Assembly (NCBI RefSeq): GCF_014529535.1 | Contig: NW_023504022.1 | Location: forward strand, 8,929,028 to 8,993,027 | Reading direction: 5' to 3' | Length of the DNA stretch: 64,000 nt | Source: Bradysia coprophila | Lineage: Eukaryota; Arthropoda; Insecta; Diptera; Sciaridae | Shown: piece by piece, positions 30,880-45,300 of the stretch | How positions within the stretch are numbered: the first letter of the stretch is position 1 | Layout of the letters: each line of letters opens with the position of its first letter | Position numbers and translations under genes: made by a program | The notes under the pieces: generated by a model | Databases searched by the model: none | The model's input: the letters and a program-made list of their open reading frames with translations, nothing else | Told to the model about the DNA's origin: nothing

Positions 30880-31175
30880 GTGCCTGGTTTTTTTTAACGT
30901 TGCGATTTGGCAACGGACCGAATGCAACACTGGAACTCACCCACAGCACGAGGCTATTAATACTAAAGCGAGTCAAAAAACAAATAAATAGAGCAAACAG
31001 CTCTTCCCTTACCCAACTTGATCACGTGAAGTGAAAAATAGTGAAGTGAAGACGCTGTTTCGACCTCGGGATTCATCAGTTGTTTCCACTGATCCCTTCC
31101 CAAAATAGCAGTACACTTTCAGTTGAACAAGTTTTGAAAGTTTACAAGAGCAAGTTCATCTTCTGATGAAAAATC
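30880..31175 (+). repeat. SINE-like dispersed repeat, copy 3
   Basis: Same order of blocks as copy 2 and the same orientation, about 75-80% alike by eye. Sequence between copies 2 and 3 shows no coding remains. Confidence 0.6.
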
Positions 31176-33394
31176 GGGAAATAAAGTGGAAAACTGCTGT
31201 GAAAACACCCAAGCGCAACAAAAGACAGAAAAAAATTCATTCAAACAGAATCAACAAACGCAATAAACGAACCCAACTAAACTAGACTCAGAGTCAATCT
31301 GTTCGGACGTTCTCAATAAATTCACTTGTTCAATTTGTTATTACTGATTCCGCAATCTAGAAAACCAAATGAAACAAAGCGTCGAGTAATTTGCTATAAA
31401 AATTCAGTTTATTTAAGCTAACCGTACGTATGCAATATAATGTGGTGTTGTTTTTACAATGGTAAATAATTAATTAAATCTAACAAAAAAAATGGTGAAA
31501 AACAATGAAGAAAATAATTGCTCGATAAATGTATAAAATTCGACGACTAACAGTTTTACAATTTTGAGTCGTCGAACCGAATTTTGTTTGTAAATTTTAA
31601 TTTAGAATTCGACATGATGACAATTTAATTAATTTGAACGATAAAAAAAATGTGTTTGTGTGGACAATTTACCCTAACACTCCCACTCGACGAAAGACAC
31701 AAATCATTGTACAAAATTATTAATGACTCAACTAAAAAATCTTAAAAATAAAAATCGTCCACGTCAAAGCTAACAACTGCGATAATTTCGACGATTTTTC
31801 TGGCAGCTTTTTTGCCTTTTTGTGTTTCAAAATTATTATTTTTTTTGTTCAATTTACTAATTTCTAGGATTTTTTTTGCGTAATTTTTTTGTTGTCAATT
31901 TTTCTGTTTGTAAAAATAAATACAAAAATAGAAAAAGGAAATTAAAAATAAAAATGAAAGAGCCTTATATATGCGTAAGATGGAAAAAGTTTTTTGTTTG
32001 TCGTGAATGAGCTTTGTGAGAATCTTTTGTTTTTCTAGAAAAAGGTTTTTTATGCTGGTGGTGCATATGTTGGTGCCTAAAAAATAATCGAAACAGAAGA
32101 ATCATTATAATTTCGTTCGGATAAAAAAGAACGTCTACGAACACTACAAGCAGATTCATAGATTTAGTGACACCAACGCCAGTCTATGGCAAAGTTACTG
32201 AAGTTGTACTGCAAGAAACCGTAGCGACAAAATATCCTCAAAGTGTCGAAATCAGCAATCTCACTCCTCACAGTGCGGTTGAATGGAATTTAGTTGGCCA
32301 TAAAATGCACTTGCGATACTTGTGGATATACTTTTGATGTTTTTGGATATTATTGATCAGATCGAAGCCCAGAACAATAATCCACGAAAATTTTTAACCA
32401 TATAATTTGGTGTAGCGGGTCCCATGGCACCCAAGGAAGCAAAGGGCGTGTTGGAAAAATTATTGGGGTGGCAAGTAGTAGAGGCTGGATTTCAGCATTA
32501 AAAAAAGGTTTCCTAGGTGCAAGGGAAGCGGGCGAACACTCGTTGAAGCTTAAAATTATACAATTTTCGAAAGGGCGTGTACCCCAGGTGCAGAGCTAAA
32601 AACCGTTTCTAATTGATCCTAAAAGAGGTGTGCTGTTCCAGCTACTAATCAAAAAATAAAACGAAAATTTTGAAAATCATCTCTACCCGAGGTTACAACA
32701 GTTCAAAATTACAACTCCTTTGTGTTTAAATTTCCGTCTCATGACACCTCTGGACCGTTGTACACGCTCGTGGTGATGTTTTTTTTTGTGATTAGTAGTG
32801 GAAATGGAAATCACTTTTACAACTCGCCATCTCCATCCTTGGGTGTCATGGGTTCTACTACAAGGAATTATACTGTTGAAAATAATTAAATTTTGTGGAT
32901 TCGGGGTTCCGACCTGATCAATAATATCAAAAGCGTGTTCCAAATTCCATTAAATTCCGCACCGTGTCCTCGAAATACGGTTGAATTTGAGTGGTGAGGT
33001 TGTTCATTTCGACACAAAGTGGTTCACCCGGGAAAGTCGTTGCCAATAAAAAAAACCGTATCGTGCGTGACGAAGAATAATTTGAACAATTGACTCTCGC
33101 CGTGTGCTATAAAACCATTAACTCTGGACCAGTTAGTTCGATTATTTAGCCTCTTCGGAGACACGTATCCGAAAATGCTGGAAACTAAATTGAATTATGA
33201 AAACTGTGAAAGGTTCCAGCCTAAACAAAAGAATTTCGAATACGCAGACAAAACCGCGCTCCGCAAGATACGCAAGATGACACGTGATACATGCTCTCTA
33301 TATGATTTCGAATGAGTTTGAAATGAAAAATGAAAATGTGGTCAGGCTTCGAGAAAATGTCACTAAACTTAATGAATCGAAAATTGAAATGAGT
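31176..33394. other. 3' flank and 3' UTR region of the Spätzle-like gene
   Basis: No further gene seen. The part below 33394 should contain that gene's 3' UTR on the minus strand. TTTATT words (minus-strand poly(A) signals) are common in 31.3-31.5 kb, but the true end cannot be chosen. A/T homopolymer runs are frequent. Confidence 0.4.
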
Positions 33395-36300
33395 CTAAGG
33401 ACTGCATCGACATACGCAGCATGATGGAAACAAGAACCAATCCATGAAAATTCCTTTACAATCGTTGTCGGGATCGTAGGCCAATAGACGATGCCATTTG
33501 TATTTTTGTTCACAGCCGCATTCGCCGCCACAACGACTGGTTTGCAGTTTACTGGGGAATAAAAGAAAAACGCGAAATTTTAGCATTGATCGTTGGTGGA
33601 CCACCAATGGTTCTACAATAAGAGACTGAGACAGGGAACACATTGATCAAAATCCAAATCGTTTGACTTATTTTGTTTCAGTTCATTCCCTTCTTGGATC
33701 CATCAAACCAATGTAAACTTACGTGCACACTTCCTGATGAACCGCCTGTTCGAAATGCATGGTATTGACTACAGCACGAATTTTTCCGGCAGAATTAGAT
33801 GCCCAGTAAGGAGTAACAATTTCTGTTTTCGATTCACAAGCATCAATTCTGTAAGAAACAAATCCGGTTAAAGGTTAAACGATCGCGTTCAGCAGCGCCA
33901 CAATAAGCCTACCGTCCCGTATTCGGTTCCATGGAAGGATTTAACGCAATGTTCGGTCTCGTTGGCCCGTTCGTTGAACGTTGATTTGTACTCCTGAAGT
34001 CATTCGGATTCGTTTGCCGTTTATTGCGATATTCTTCGAAGTATGACGCGCCCGAACCGCTTACATCATCATCATCATTTTCGGTTAAAATTTGTGGTGG
34101 TCCAATGAGATCGGGAACACCGGGCGGGAATGTTGAATTGTAGGCATTCCATGCTGTAAAATGGGCCTCGCGTTTCTTTTTACTGTTCGGTGGACCATAT
34201 TCAGACGCCGGTGGACCATATTGTGTAACCATCTCGAAATCGCCGTACATCCGCCGCATCAGTGCCTTATTTTCGTCGATAAATTGTTCGATGCGATCAC
34301 TGAAAGTAACGAATTTTATTGTTAGGCGTGCGAAAGCATTGTTATAACCGAATGACATAATTTCGAAAATGATTGATTTGATTGGAGGTGAAGCAAAACT
34401 GAAAGAGAAAAAAACCCAAAAAAAAACCTCAGATCGCGTTTTATGATACACTATTATTCGTAACATTAATTGAATCAACAGCGGTATCAAGGTTAACTAA
34501 TTAGTGTAAATATCATCTTGATTTTTTTTTGTGTGCGTTGTGGCTGTGTCTAATTTTACAAATTCCTTATGCAATTGACCTTATTTATAATACGAATCAC
34601 AGACACGTACTAAGTGATACATCGATAATCGATAGTCTGAAATGTTAGTATACCGATGAAACCACGGCGGTATGTTGAATGGCCGGCATTGGAATTGTAG
34701 AAGAAAAACCGTATGTAGTCCAGCCCCTTTTGTCAGAATTGCGGGCATGGAAACTATGGAACAAACTATTTCATTTTTCGCAGGGGGAAAAGAAAAATTC
34801 ACTTTCGCCACACTTACGAGACAAAATAAACGACATACTTGCGCGGAAAATCGTTGTTTTGACTCGTGTGGTTGTATACATTCTCCACACTACTTACTCT
34901 TCAAAATAACGATTTTCCGCAAAAGTATGTAATCTACTATTACCAACTGTCCCATGCGAAAGTTGACCATTAAATAGCAATATACCCCCTGCGAAAACGA
35001 TCCATTACATGCGGACTATTTTCGGTTCATTTTTTTCATTTTCCTATGAGGAAATCAACGTTCGCATGGGACAGGTGGTGAAATTTTTTTTGAATCGGAC
35101 ACACCATTTTTGTTTCCGGACGTTTATGGTGCTATCGATAAAGAATTTCATGGTGATCATTTCGTAGAAGAAGTTTTTTTTTAAACGACCTCTCCAGCTC
35201 GGGGAGTTTTTTAATTCCAATTTTAACCGAAATAAAGTTACAAATTATGTCAAATAAGATGTTTATGGACTCATTTAATGAAGTTTACACGCAAGGTGAT
35301 ACATTCTGATATTTCATGGCAAAGTTCAGGTCTATAGAGTCTATTAGACACACAGATCATTGAGTACTTCTGGTCACCAAATGACTACTGGTAGTGTTAA
35401 GAAATATCAGAATATATCACCTTGCGTGTAAACTTCATTAAATGAGTCCATAATTACCTTATTTGACATAATTTGTAACTTTATTTCGGTTAAAATTGGA
35501 ATTAAAAAACTGCCTCAAAAATCTTTCGAGTAGGTCGACTTACCCACATATTTGACATGGTAAAAAATACAAGTCAGATAGCGAATAGGGCAAGTTTGGT
35601 ATTTTTGGAAAGGTGCGGTCTCAGGCTATGAGATATAGTAGCAACTGAAGCTATACCCAGCAGTGGATGAGCTAGACATGACCAGAAAGCTTCCCGATGG
35701 TGAAAAAATCAGTGAAAGTTGTCCACATTCACAAAGTTAAAATGTTAAATTTCTTGTTAGTGCATATAATTGTTCGGTAGACCAGAGACAACCAATATAT
35801 AGCAATTAATTTCATTTTTAGTCGAACTTTCCATACATTTCCATTAAAAAATCTCAGGAATGTAGGCACCCATTAGAAAGTTTTTTAACATTTGTTGAAA
35901 AAATTGAAAAACCCCCTCCCAATTTTTTGATATGTTAAATGGGATGTGCTAGCCTTCATTTTAAGCCAATAAAATGAAAAATCGGTTAGGGTGCTCATTG
36001 ACAAAACCATAAAATTGGACTTTGATGCCTCACCCTGACTCACAGCTACAACCTTTCGACCCGACGTTACTTTTATTAGAATCGTCTGTCAATTCTCTAC
36101 AAACTACCATTAGATCAAAACCGAGCGGGTCGTTTCATTGCGCGGTAAAATTTTCTGAAAAAGTCATGATTCTGAAATTTTCAAATTTTCTTAGAGTCGC
36201 CCCGAGCTGGAGAGGTCGTTTAAAAAAAAAACTTCTTCTACGAAATGATCACCATGAAATTCCCTATCGATAGCACCGTAAACGTCCGGAAACAAAAATG

Positions 36301-39300
36301 GTGTGTCCGATTCAAAAAAAATTTCACCGTAGTAAACCAAAATACATTAGATGCGGCTACGTACTTCAATACTTCCGAAACAACTTTGTGATACTCGCAA
36401 ACTCTCTCGTGCATTTTTTAGCAGCTTGCTTCGGTAACACTTGTCGAAAAGACAGTTGCCGAAGCTTGTTGCTCAGAAACACACGAGTGAGTCTGCGAGA
36501 ATCACAAAGTTCTTACCTCATGGAATGAATTACTTTCTCGGCCGCTCTCTGATAGTGATTTCTATGTTAATGGTGTTGTGGTTTCGTCTCATTTCAGTTT
36601 TCAAGCACAATAATCGTCGTTTGTGACTCGTGATGAAAGCTGAATTTTTCAGTACACGTCGTAAGCTTGTCCTACTCGGCTCCGCCTCGTTAGGATAAGC
36701 TTACGACTAGTACCGGAAAATTCAACTTTTCATCATTCGTAACAAAATGTACTATTATCATCATTTCTTGAAACAAATTTTGTTGAGCGAACAAAATGAC
36801 ATCGATATAAGGATTTCCCCAAAAAGTGACCCGGAAAATCGCTATACTTTGAGGAAAAAAAGAATTACCGGCCCAAAAATTTCTCATTTAAAAAAAATTG
36901 TTCCACAGTTTTCCATGCCCAATCATATGAGATAAAGAAAAAAAATCATAAAACGTAAAGTGAGCGGTGAGAGTGACACAACAGACTGGACTATCTACCC
37001 TCCGTTTCTAAGAGTAATTTTACCTAGAGAGGAAATTTCGAACAAAATTAGTTTAAATATGTGGTCCCAACATGAAATACGAAATGTTAATTGGTATGTT
37101 TTTGCCCTCTTACTATCGAAAGCGTGAACTTATACATGTGTTGGTGTAAAATTATATGAAATTTGTATCTTATACAAACTAATGTTGGGACCACATTTCG
37201 TCGTACAAATTTCCTCTCTAGGTATAATTACTCTAAGCTCCATTTAAATACTAATCTGTCTCGGTGGATACTTCTAATACGGTTCTAACAAGAATTAAAG
37301 TTGTTCGACAACAGGTTTACATAAATCGATCTTTTGACGGACTTTCACCATTTATAAGTCCGGTGTGTCATTTTTTACGCCTCTGGAAAAACTGATCGGC
37401 AGATCGAATCGATAGCAGGAACAAAAAAAGTTTCAATTTGTTTCCTAAGAAATTTTCTGTGATCACCACATTCATGTGAACGATCGTTCAATCATCAGCC
37501 GGTTAATAAATTATTTTTAATTTTTTTTTTAAACGAATTCGGATATTTGATTCGTATCTCGGCAGTCATGACAGAGATACATTTTCGCTAATACCACCGA
37601 CAAATAACATTTTTCATTTCAACTTCCATTTCGATGATGATCTTATATATTATGTTCATTGTGATCACGTTAAATCTCATTGTTAGCTTAATATAATTCC
37701 ATTTTGTTGAAATGACTTTGATGATCTTTTGGATAGAGTTGTTGTCTATTATAGATCCCCACATTTATACACACGTTGAATAACATGAATGGTATTTTTC
37801 ATTAAAAAGAATTACAGAAAAAAAAATCGAGAACAGGTGTTATGTATTGTAATTGAATTGATTCGAATTTATTGTAAAATATTTATTTAATAAAAAAAAT
37901 GTTTTTTTTTCGGTTTCATTGTTCCATTACAATACGCGATGGTGTATGGGGTCTCGATGTTTGGATCATTGAAAGTTGACACAATTCTCTTTGATTGTTA
38001 TCAAACATTCGATTTTGTTTGGTGTCATTGGTTATTGGATGAAACAATTCAAATATTGACGCATCAAATATTAAATGTTCGACGGGGACAAACACTTCTA
38101 CAGATTAAATAAAAAGAATCGAAAGTCATAAGGAGTGGTGACGTGAATGTTCAAGACGGTGTTTGTGTCTGCCGGCTTGTCATGGTATCCCGACAAAACG
38201 TTTGCTACCACTGGTAATGACTACAGTTCTACTTCAACTGATTTTCAGCTGGTCCTCTCATACACACAAAAGTACTTACGCGTCTTTATATGGGTGAAAT
38301 AGTTACAAGCATGCACGCAGTTGTAGTGATAAAACCGTATAAAGACGAACGAGCAGTTTTGATTGTATGAAAAGATCAGCTGAAGCAAATTCATGACTTA
38401 TTTTCACTGACTTTTACTGTAAGAATAATGAAAAGTTGAGTCTATCGATTCGTTTTACTTTGCAAAAATGGTGTGCTTGGCTCAATGTAGTAGAATCCGT
38501 ACTTTTAAGCGACTTGTTATCTATTGTGATGAGCATTGGCTTATGTTCTCATGTACTAAGTAAATTGATTCAGGCTGACCCGAACCGGATTTCTACCTGA
38601 TCTTGACCTGAACATGTAATTTGATTTATTTATTTTCAGAATCAGGTCAGACAACCCGCAATTTTTCCAACAGATTACACCACGGATGTGCGTGACACTA
38701 TTCACGCTATTCACATATTTTTTGTTAAAGTTTTTAGGGGGTGGATTACACCAAATTTGGGGTTATCCGAATCTACTCCTCATCTACTTTGAAAATTTCA
38801 GGTTCAGGTCAGGTTCGGGTCAAACCTGAAAGTGAAATGTCAGATTCGGGTCAAACCAATGCTAGTTCGGGTCCGGTTCGGGTTGAACCCGAAATCGAGG
38901 TTTTAGGTCAAATTCGGGTCCAGCCTTAAATCTCAGTTTAGGATCGGGTCGAAATTAAGTAATGGTTCCCGTCAGATAGAACTCTACCCGTTCAGAGCAA
39001 TACCTAAACCAAAGAAGTAATAGATTTAATTGTAATACGGCATCACGTTTGCCATGTTAGTTTCCCGGTAAAAAGCGACATTTCAATTATTTCAAAAAGA
39101 GCTTACAAGCCTGAACGGATTAATATTGGTTTTCTCAATCAGTCGAGTAGTTAGTGCGCAGAGATTCCAAACTTTTTGGAAATCAGTTTTATTTTCACTT
39201 TCGTAACAATAAAGACTCAATCGACTGACTGTTCAATTCTCCTAAAATCATAGGATTTATTAATTATACCAGCCAATTCATGTCGGGATGATCACTGAAA

Positions 39301-42300
39301 AATCAATCCATTTAGAAGCCGAGACAGTCTAGAGAACATTGTAGCCTCAACATTTTCAATTGCAGCTTTTCGTCAGTCATGAAAGCTAGCCGGAAAATCA
39401 GACCCTGATTTTAATATATTTTTGGTATCGTTGGAAAGCTGGTTAAATATTAAAAACTGCCTGCACGTTTTGAATTCGAAAAGCTAGGTGGATTTTCTTC
39501 CTGATTATAAATCAAGAAGAAAAAAATTCTGGCCCGTCAGCATCATGTTTCCTGTTTTAAGTTGAATGAGAAGCACATTGGCGTGAGCGAGATAAATAGT
39601 TTCGTCTCGATATCGCCAATGTAGTTTCCATTCCATGTGAGGTTACATTTAACTCAAAACAGGAGAAGAATTACGGCTGTCATTCTCTACCGGTTCTCTT
39701 TCTCAACTCAATCGCAGTCAACCGTTAAAATGTCGAACATTTTAGTGCCTTTCGTAGAGAAAAGCATTGCAAATGTCCTACTTTCTTCACATTCATAGTG
39801 TTTTTCTCTACCAAAGGCACTAAAATGTTTGACATTTTAACGGTTGACTGCGATTGAGTTGAGAAAGAGAGCCGGTAGAGAATGACAGCCGTAATTCTTC
39901 TCCAGGAATAGCTCATGATCATGAAGAGCCACCCATAGCTTTTCATAATCGTGGCTGCAATGGGAACTTAATTTCCATTTGTCAAGTACTCAAAAATGTC
40001 CCGAACCAATTTAAATGCACTGATAGGACACAGCAGTTAGAAGTCACAGTTCAGCGAAGGTAAAATTTTTACAAAAATCATTAATCTGTTCAAAACTGTG
40101 CCAAGAATTTACTGCTACTCAATTACTGGACTGCCGCTTACCAAAATCAATAAAAACGTCTTATGGGCAGCGCACTTTGTATTAAGACTTTTTCAAGCGC
40201 ACCGTGCGTAACCTTCTTACCCTATTTGGATTGTGATCGTTTAAATGTAAGTCCAACTAAGTCAATCAGTTAATGTAGTACAACTTAAAAAAATTGGATT
40301 CATATTGATTACTATTGATTGAAGTGATCAACCCCACGGACTGTTAGATCCGCAATTTTTTTTTTTTTCATAACAGAAAAAACAGAGAAGACAATCTTGC
40401 TGAATACAATCGAATACACACTATACACCGTTCAGCGATTCAATGTAAAAATTGGTGGACGGACAGAAAAAAAAAACGGTGATTCGCCACATCTTCATTT
40501 TCATCTACAACATCATCATCATCACCACGGACCGAAATTATGAAATCAAACAGAAAAAAAAGAGATACGAAAGGTCAAAAATCTATGGCGACGAAAGTAA
40601 AAGTATTATCTGTTTCTTTTATTACCATAGTATTATAACATCACATTAACATAGTAAATCAAACACAACCTGTTTTTTTTATCTGTTAATTAATTCATGA
40701 AAGAAGAGAAAAAAAATGTTTAAAATATTTGTGTCGAAGAGATGCCAAAAAACTGGAATTATATAATCAATGAAATGGTTGTATGTTTGCATGCGTATGC
40801 GTTGAGTTTTACAACGATAATCGAGAGTCTCACAATTTTTTTTTATCCATTTGCGAGACAGCTTGGAGCACGGAACTCGTAATGTTATATATTGTCCAGG
40901 TCATATATTGAAAATGGCAATAATTTTAACCGAAAGAATGAATTTTACATAAGACAATGAACTTAAAAAATTTAAATTATTTCTCTTTTTTTTGTGGATG
41001 GTCGCGCAGAAAACGATATGACAAAAGCACACATTTTTTAATGCATTATGCATGTGGTGAGCTTTCGGATAATGTTTGCAACATTTTAATGTGTGCGATT
41101 TTATGCGTGAAAGTTGTCCAGCTTTATTGAATTTTTACCATCTGAATCTTTCACATTTGGTGCAATTCAACAAGATAGGTAATTGACAAATCATTGTTTA
41201 AAGTGGATGTAGTTTGGTCGGATATACTTACACTGGGTATGTGTTTCCGGCTGTCGGGCAAAACAGTTGATTGTAACGCTTCACACATGGTGTACCACGA
41301 ATAACTTCGCCGCGAATTTCTAATCCTAGAGCCACAGAAAGGGCCGTCCACCAAATCTGCAAACAAAACGGAGACAAAAACGTTAGTACAAATTAGTGTG
41401 TGTTGCTAGTTGAACATGAGTCACTGAATATAATGATGATAATGATTTAGACTGGATTTTTCTTTAAAAAGACGCAAAGGGTCTTAATATGTCTATTAAT
41501 GATAGATGATTATGTGATAGATTAATCTTGACGTCACTTCCAGTCACATTTCACTCTTTGACTGGGTCCATAATTTGTGGAATTTGCAAAATTTATGAAA
41601 TTCAAAGTTCAAGAAATTTTGAAAAATTTCACAAAAATTCGTAAGTTTCTCGAATTTGGCTAAGTTTACAAATTTCGCATGAAATTTCGCTAAGTTTCAC
41701 AAAAATCGCTAAGATTCACAAAGTTCGCTAAGATTTACAAATTTCGCTAAGTTTTACAAATGTTAAAGGGGTTGAATCCATTAAATTAATCAATTAGTCT
41801 CTGCCGGTTATTGATGAATTTGATAAATTTCGCCAAGTTTCACAAATTTTGTTAAATTTCAGTGAGTTTCACAAATATTAGGCCTTGCAGACTCACGCTC
41901 ATCGCGAAGTTGCGACAAATTGCAAAAAAAAATCGACCAAGGGAACAACAAAGAGGCTAAGTTTCAAGTCATCGTCAAGTTGAAAACACCTAACTACAGA
42001 AGGCAAAAAGGTCCAAATCGCGTTATCCCTTAAGTACATGAACTCTGAGACTCGTCAGGGATAGGAACTAACTAAAATTTGTTGCTATCTGATCCGTTTA
42101 AAATAACAATAAACCCAGCTGTGATGAAAATCCAGATGATTCAAGCAACATTTCCCTGTTCTATCAAACAAAATGCACTAATGCCGTCATTGATTCCGTC
42201 ATAGATTCTAATAAAATTCCATTAAACAAAGTCTAGCGTCCTGTTTATTCGAGCTTGGAAATACCCATTCATGAATACGATTAATCAATGAACCGAAACG

Positions 42301-45300
42301 GAAACATTTCTTTTTTTTATGATAGGCACGTAGCTCCGGTACGCTGTTAAATTGATTTTTTTTTTAATTTAGCGTGCAGGTATTCACGTTTATAAAAGCG
42401 TGTATGTGTTACTTATAAGATGAGTTGTAGACCACTCAAACCGTAAAAAGGTTAGTAGTTTGCAGTTGTGTTTTTTGACAAGACATCTTCTGTTAATGTT
42501 GTCTTGCGCTATATGAATGTCCATTGTAGTTTAAATGGAGCGAAAAAGAGGATTGAGAAATGATGATTTTGTGAAAAAAATGTTATCAACAACGACGACA
42601 GATTATTAGTTCTAAGAAACGTTTTTATTTCAGTCTGTCGAGTGTCTCTGTCCCAGACGACTGGACTCAGGATGTGATCTATGTGGAGCACAAATAGATT
42701 CAGCACCTATGCCAATGCCCAGCATTTATCCAGTCCAGGTACAAATGTCTGGGCAATTTTACACTTAGAATCGGCACTATTAAATCAAGGATGTCCTAAG
42801 CTACATATGTAGTTCAGGAAGATTCTGGAAAAAGTACGGGGTGTAGTATTCTGGCATAATGACGATGCATGGGTGACACAATGGGTCCACAAGAGGCCTA
42901 CGTGCATATCTGTTTAAGCAATTAGTCTCTGGAGTTAGACAATTTTCAAAATCATAAAATCATTAAACTTTTAACAACACCTACATCATATGTTAACGAC
43001 AACAAGAACAATTTAACAATTGAAGTAAGAGATTTGTGTCAAACAGAAATGACAGATTTAGTGGTTGTGGCGCGATACACTTGCTGCTTCTTAAAGATTA
43101 TTTTTCGGCAACTACTCAACCACTAAATTAATTGCCATTCAATCGTCAATTAATTTAGATCTACCTCCTATTACGAGTTCGAAAAACAAACTTCTCATGA
43201 AAATGCCGGTTGAATCGGAACCACATTTTATTGTCTGTCCGTATAGAGAGTTGTTGTTGTTCATAAAATTGATGATGATATTTTAATGATATAAAATGAA
43301 ACGACGCGATCTAAACGTCATAAACGTACATGAATGTGAAATTATTCACATGGACAACAAAAAATCAGAAGAATTAATTTATTATCTTCTCTATCTCGAG
43401 GCATTGAAGCATACGCGCAAAACCCACAAACACTATACGAACGTTTCATATAAAAAAATAGAGTTTAAGCATTCATGGTTGATTTATCGTGACTCTTTAC
43501 TTTAAAAGAATTTTAAGTATTAAATTTAATGTGCATTAAATTGAATGAATTATTTTACAATTTTTTCCAATGCCGGATTTTATATTGTTTAGCTTTTTTT
43601 TAATGAGTAATTTTTCGTTACAAATAATTTCTTAAGCGTACCACACTCTCAACGAGTCAATTATTATGATTATGTTAACATATTAGTCCGAAGTCATTGC
43701 GTTGGAAATTAGTTTAGGAATAGTAAGCAATACGACCGAGTTATTCAAAATGAAAATCTGGTAAATTATACTCGAGCGACTATTTTTTATGGGAAATTTT
43801 TCCATTTAACATACCGTTATTGATGCTAATTCGTTGAATTATTTTTAACGCTCAACCAAAAACTAATAACGTTCGTCAATTACCATCGACATAAAGCGAA
43901 AGCACAAACTCTCAACATTCTCAAGTGTGTACTTGTTCTAACGGTCTCTTATCAAATTGAACAGAAAATTATTTTCTTTGTCTTCAAACAAATGGTCACG
44001 TTTCAGTTTGAGCTTACGATAAACTGACTTATGTTTTAAATGAAAAAGAAACAGCTGGAGTTACATTTTTCCTTCTGGATACTGTATCCAGCCAGGATAC
44101 ATAACGTAAAAATCTCTTGAATTTGAATCGATAAGAATTCTTCATCCTTTGTTCCTTTTTGGGTTAGAAAATAAATAATATTTTTATCCGTACCACACAG
44201 AGAAAATGAGGTGTAAAGGTCAGCAGAGCAATTTATTTTAATAAATTTATTTACTGAAATTTACCAAAATTTACCGATTATTTCCTGAAAACAGTAAATT
44301 TTGGTAATTTCGGTAAATAACCAATACCAATAATATGCCCTGGAGAGTGAACGAATGCGTAAAGCACAGGCTACCTCATGGGAAAATAACAGTCTGCACC
44401 CAAACACTGTTTAAAATCGATTTGGTGACTACGAAAAGTACACGTCCTTGCGAAGATTGTTGAAGAGAAATTCACGAAATTTAAATCAGTTTTAACAGTT
44501 AAAGGTACAGCTCGATCTCAGGTTACTCCAAATTAACAAGGAAATTAAAAAAATCATAAAACCCAAGATTTTCTAAAAGAATTACCATTTGCTATTGGGA
44601 AAGTATAGGAGAAATCAGAGCTTCAAGAAACAGTTATGGAAGAGATACAGAGGAAAGAAACACGCGCTGGCTGGACACATTTTTCTGTCCTAAGCACACG
44701 CTATTTTATGAAATTTTGATTTTGTCGCGCAAATTTTAATGCGAGATATCAACGTAGACAAGGTCACCGCAAGACAAAAGAAGCATTTTGAAGCATTTTA
44801 CCGTTATTACCTCAATTTCGACCAATATCTACGAATATCGGAAATTTAATTATGGAAAACCACACTCGAATATTACCATCCAATTTTTAATTACTTTTGA
44901 ATTGTTAGATGGATAGCGTGGTCGTTCTTACAGGAAACATTTTTTCTAACAAAATAATTGAGACCTCCCCCGACTACGAATTAAAATGAACTCGACTTTT
45001 TGCGGTTATTAAATTAACGTCTGTAACTATCCTAACAATACAATCAGTTTAATGATTGTTGACTTTTCAGTTTTATTTAATTTTAATTACTTTATAACTG
45101 CAAACTACATGTGTAAAATTAGCTCGCATTTCATTGCTAAGGTCACCATTTCGTTATGTAATCCTTGTAGTAGCACAATAGAATTACGTTATAAATTGCA
45201 TGAAGCCATGCCAGGTGAATTAAATCGAATAAAATGATTTTGATTTATGATCGTTTGGAGTTTGTTGGAAGGAAAAAATAAACTTTTTACACAACGCTTG

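Larger units (their letters stand above)
34300..41231. other. Spätzle intron 3: foldback-rich
   Basis: 6.9-kb intron without any recognisable gene. It holds at least seven inverted-repeat structures (34.8, 35.1-36.3 with a nested one, 36.4, 36.6, 37.0, 38.2 and 39.7 kb) and one short-motif element. When transcribed each could form an RNA hairpin. Confidence 0.6.

Noticed and set aside
29803-31175. Pair of direct repeats as LTRs of a retroelement
   Set aside because: The third copy is solitary and inverted, the space between copies has no coding remains, and typical LTR ends and a primer site were not seen. Dispersed SINE-like copies fit better.
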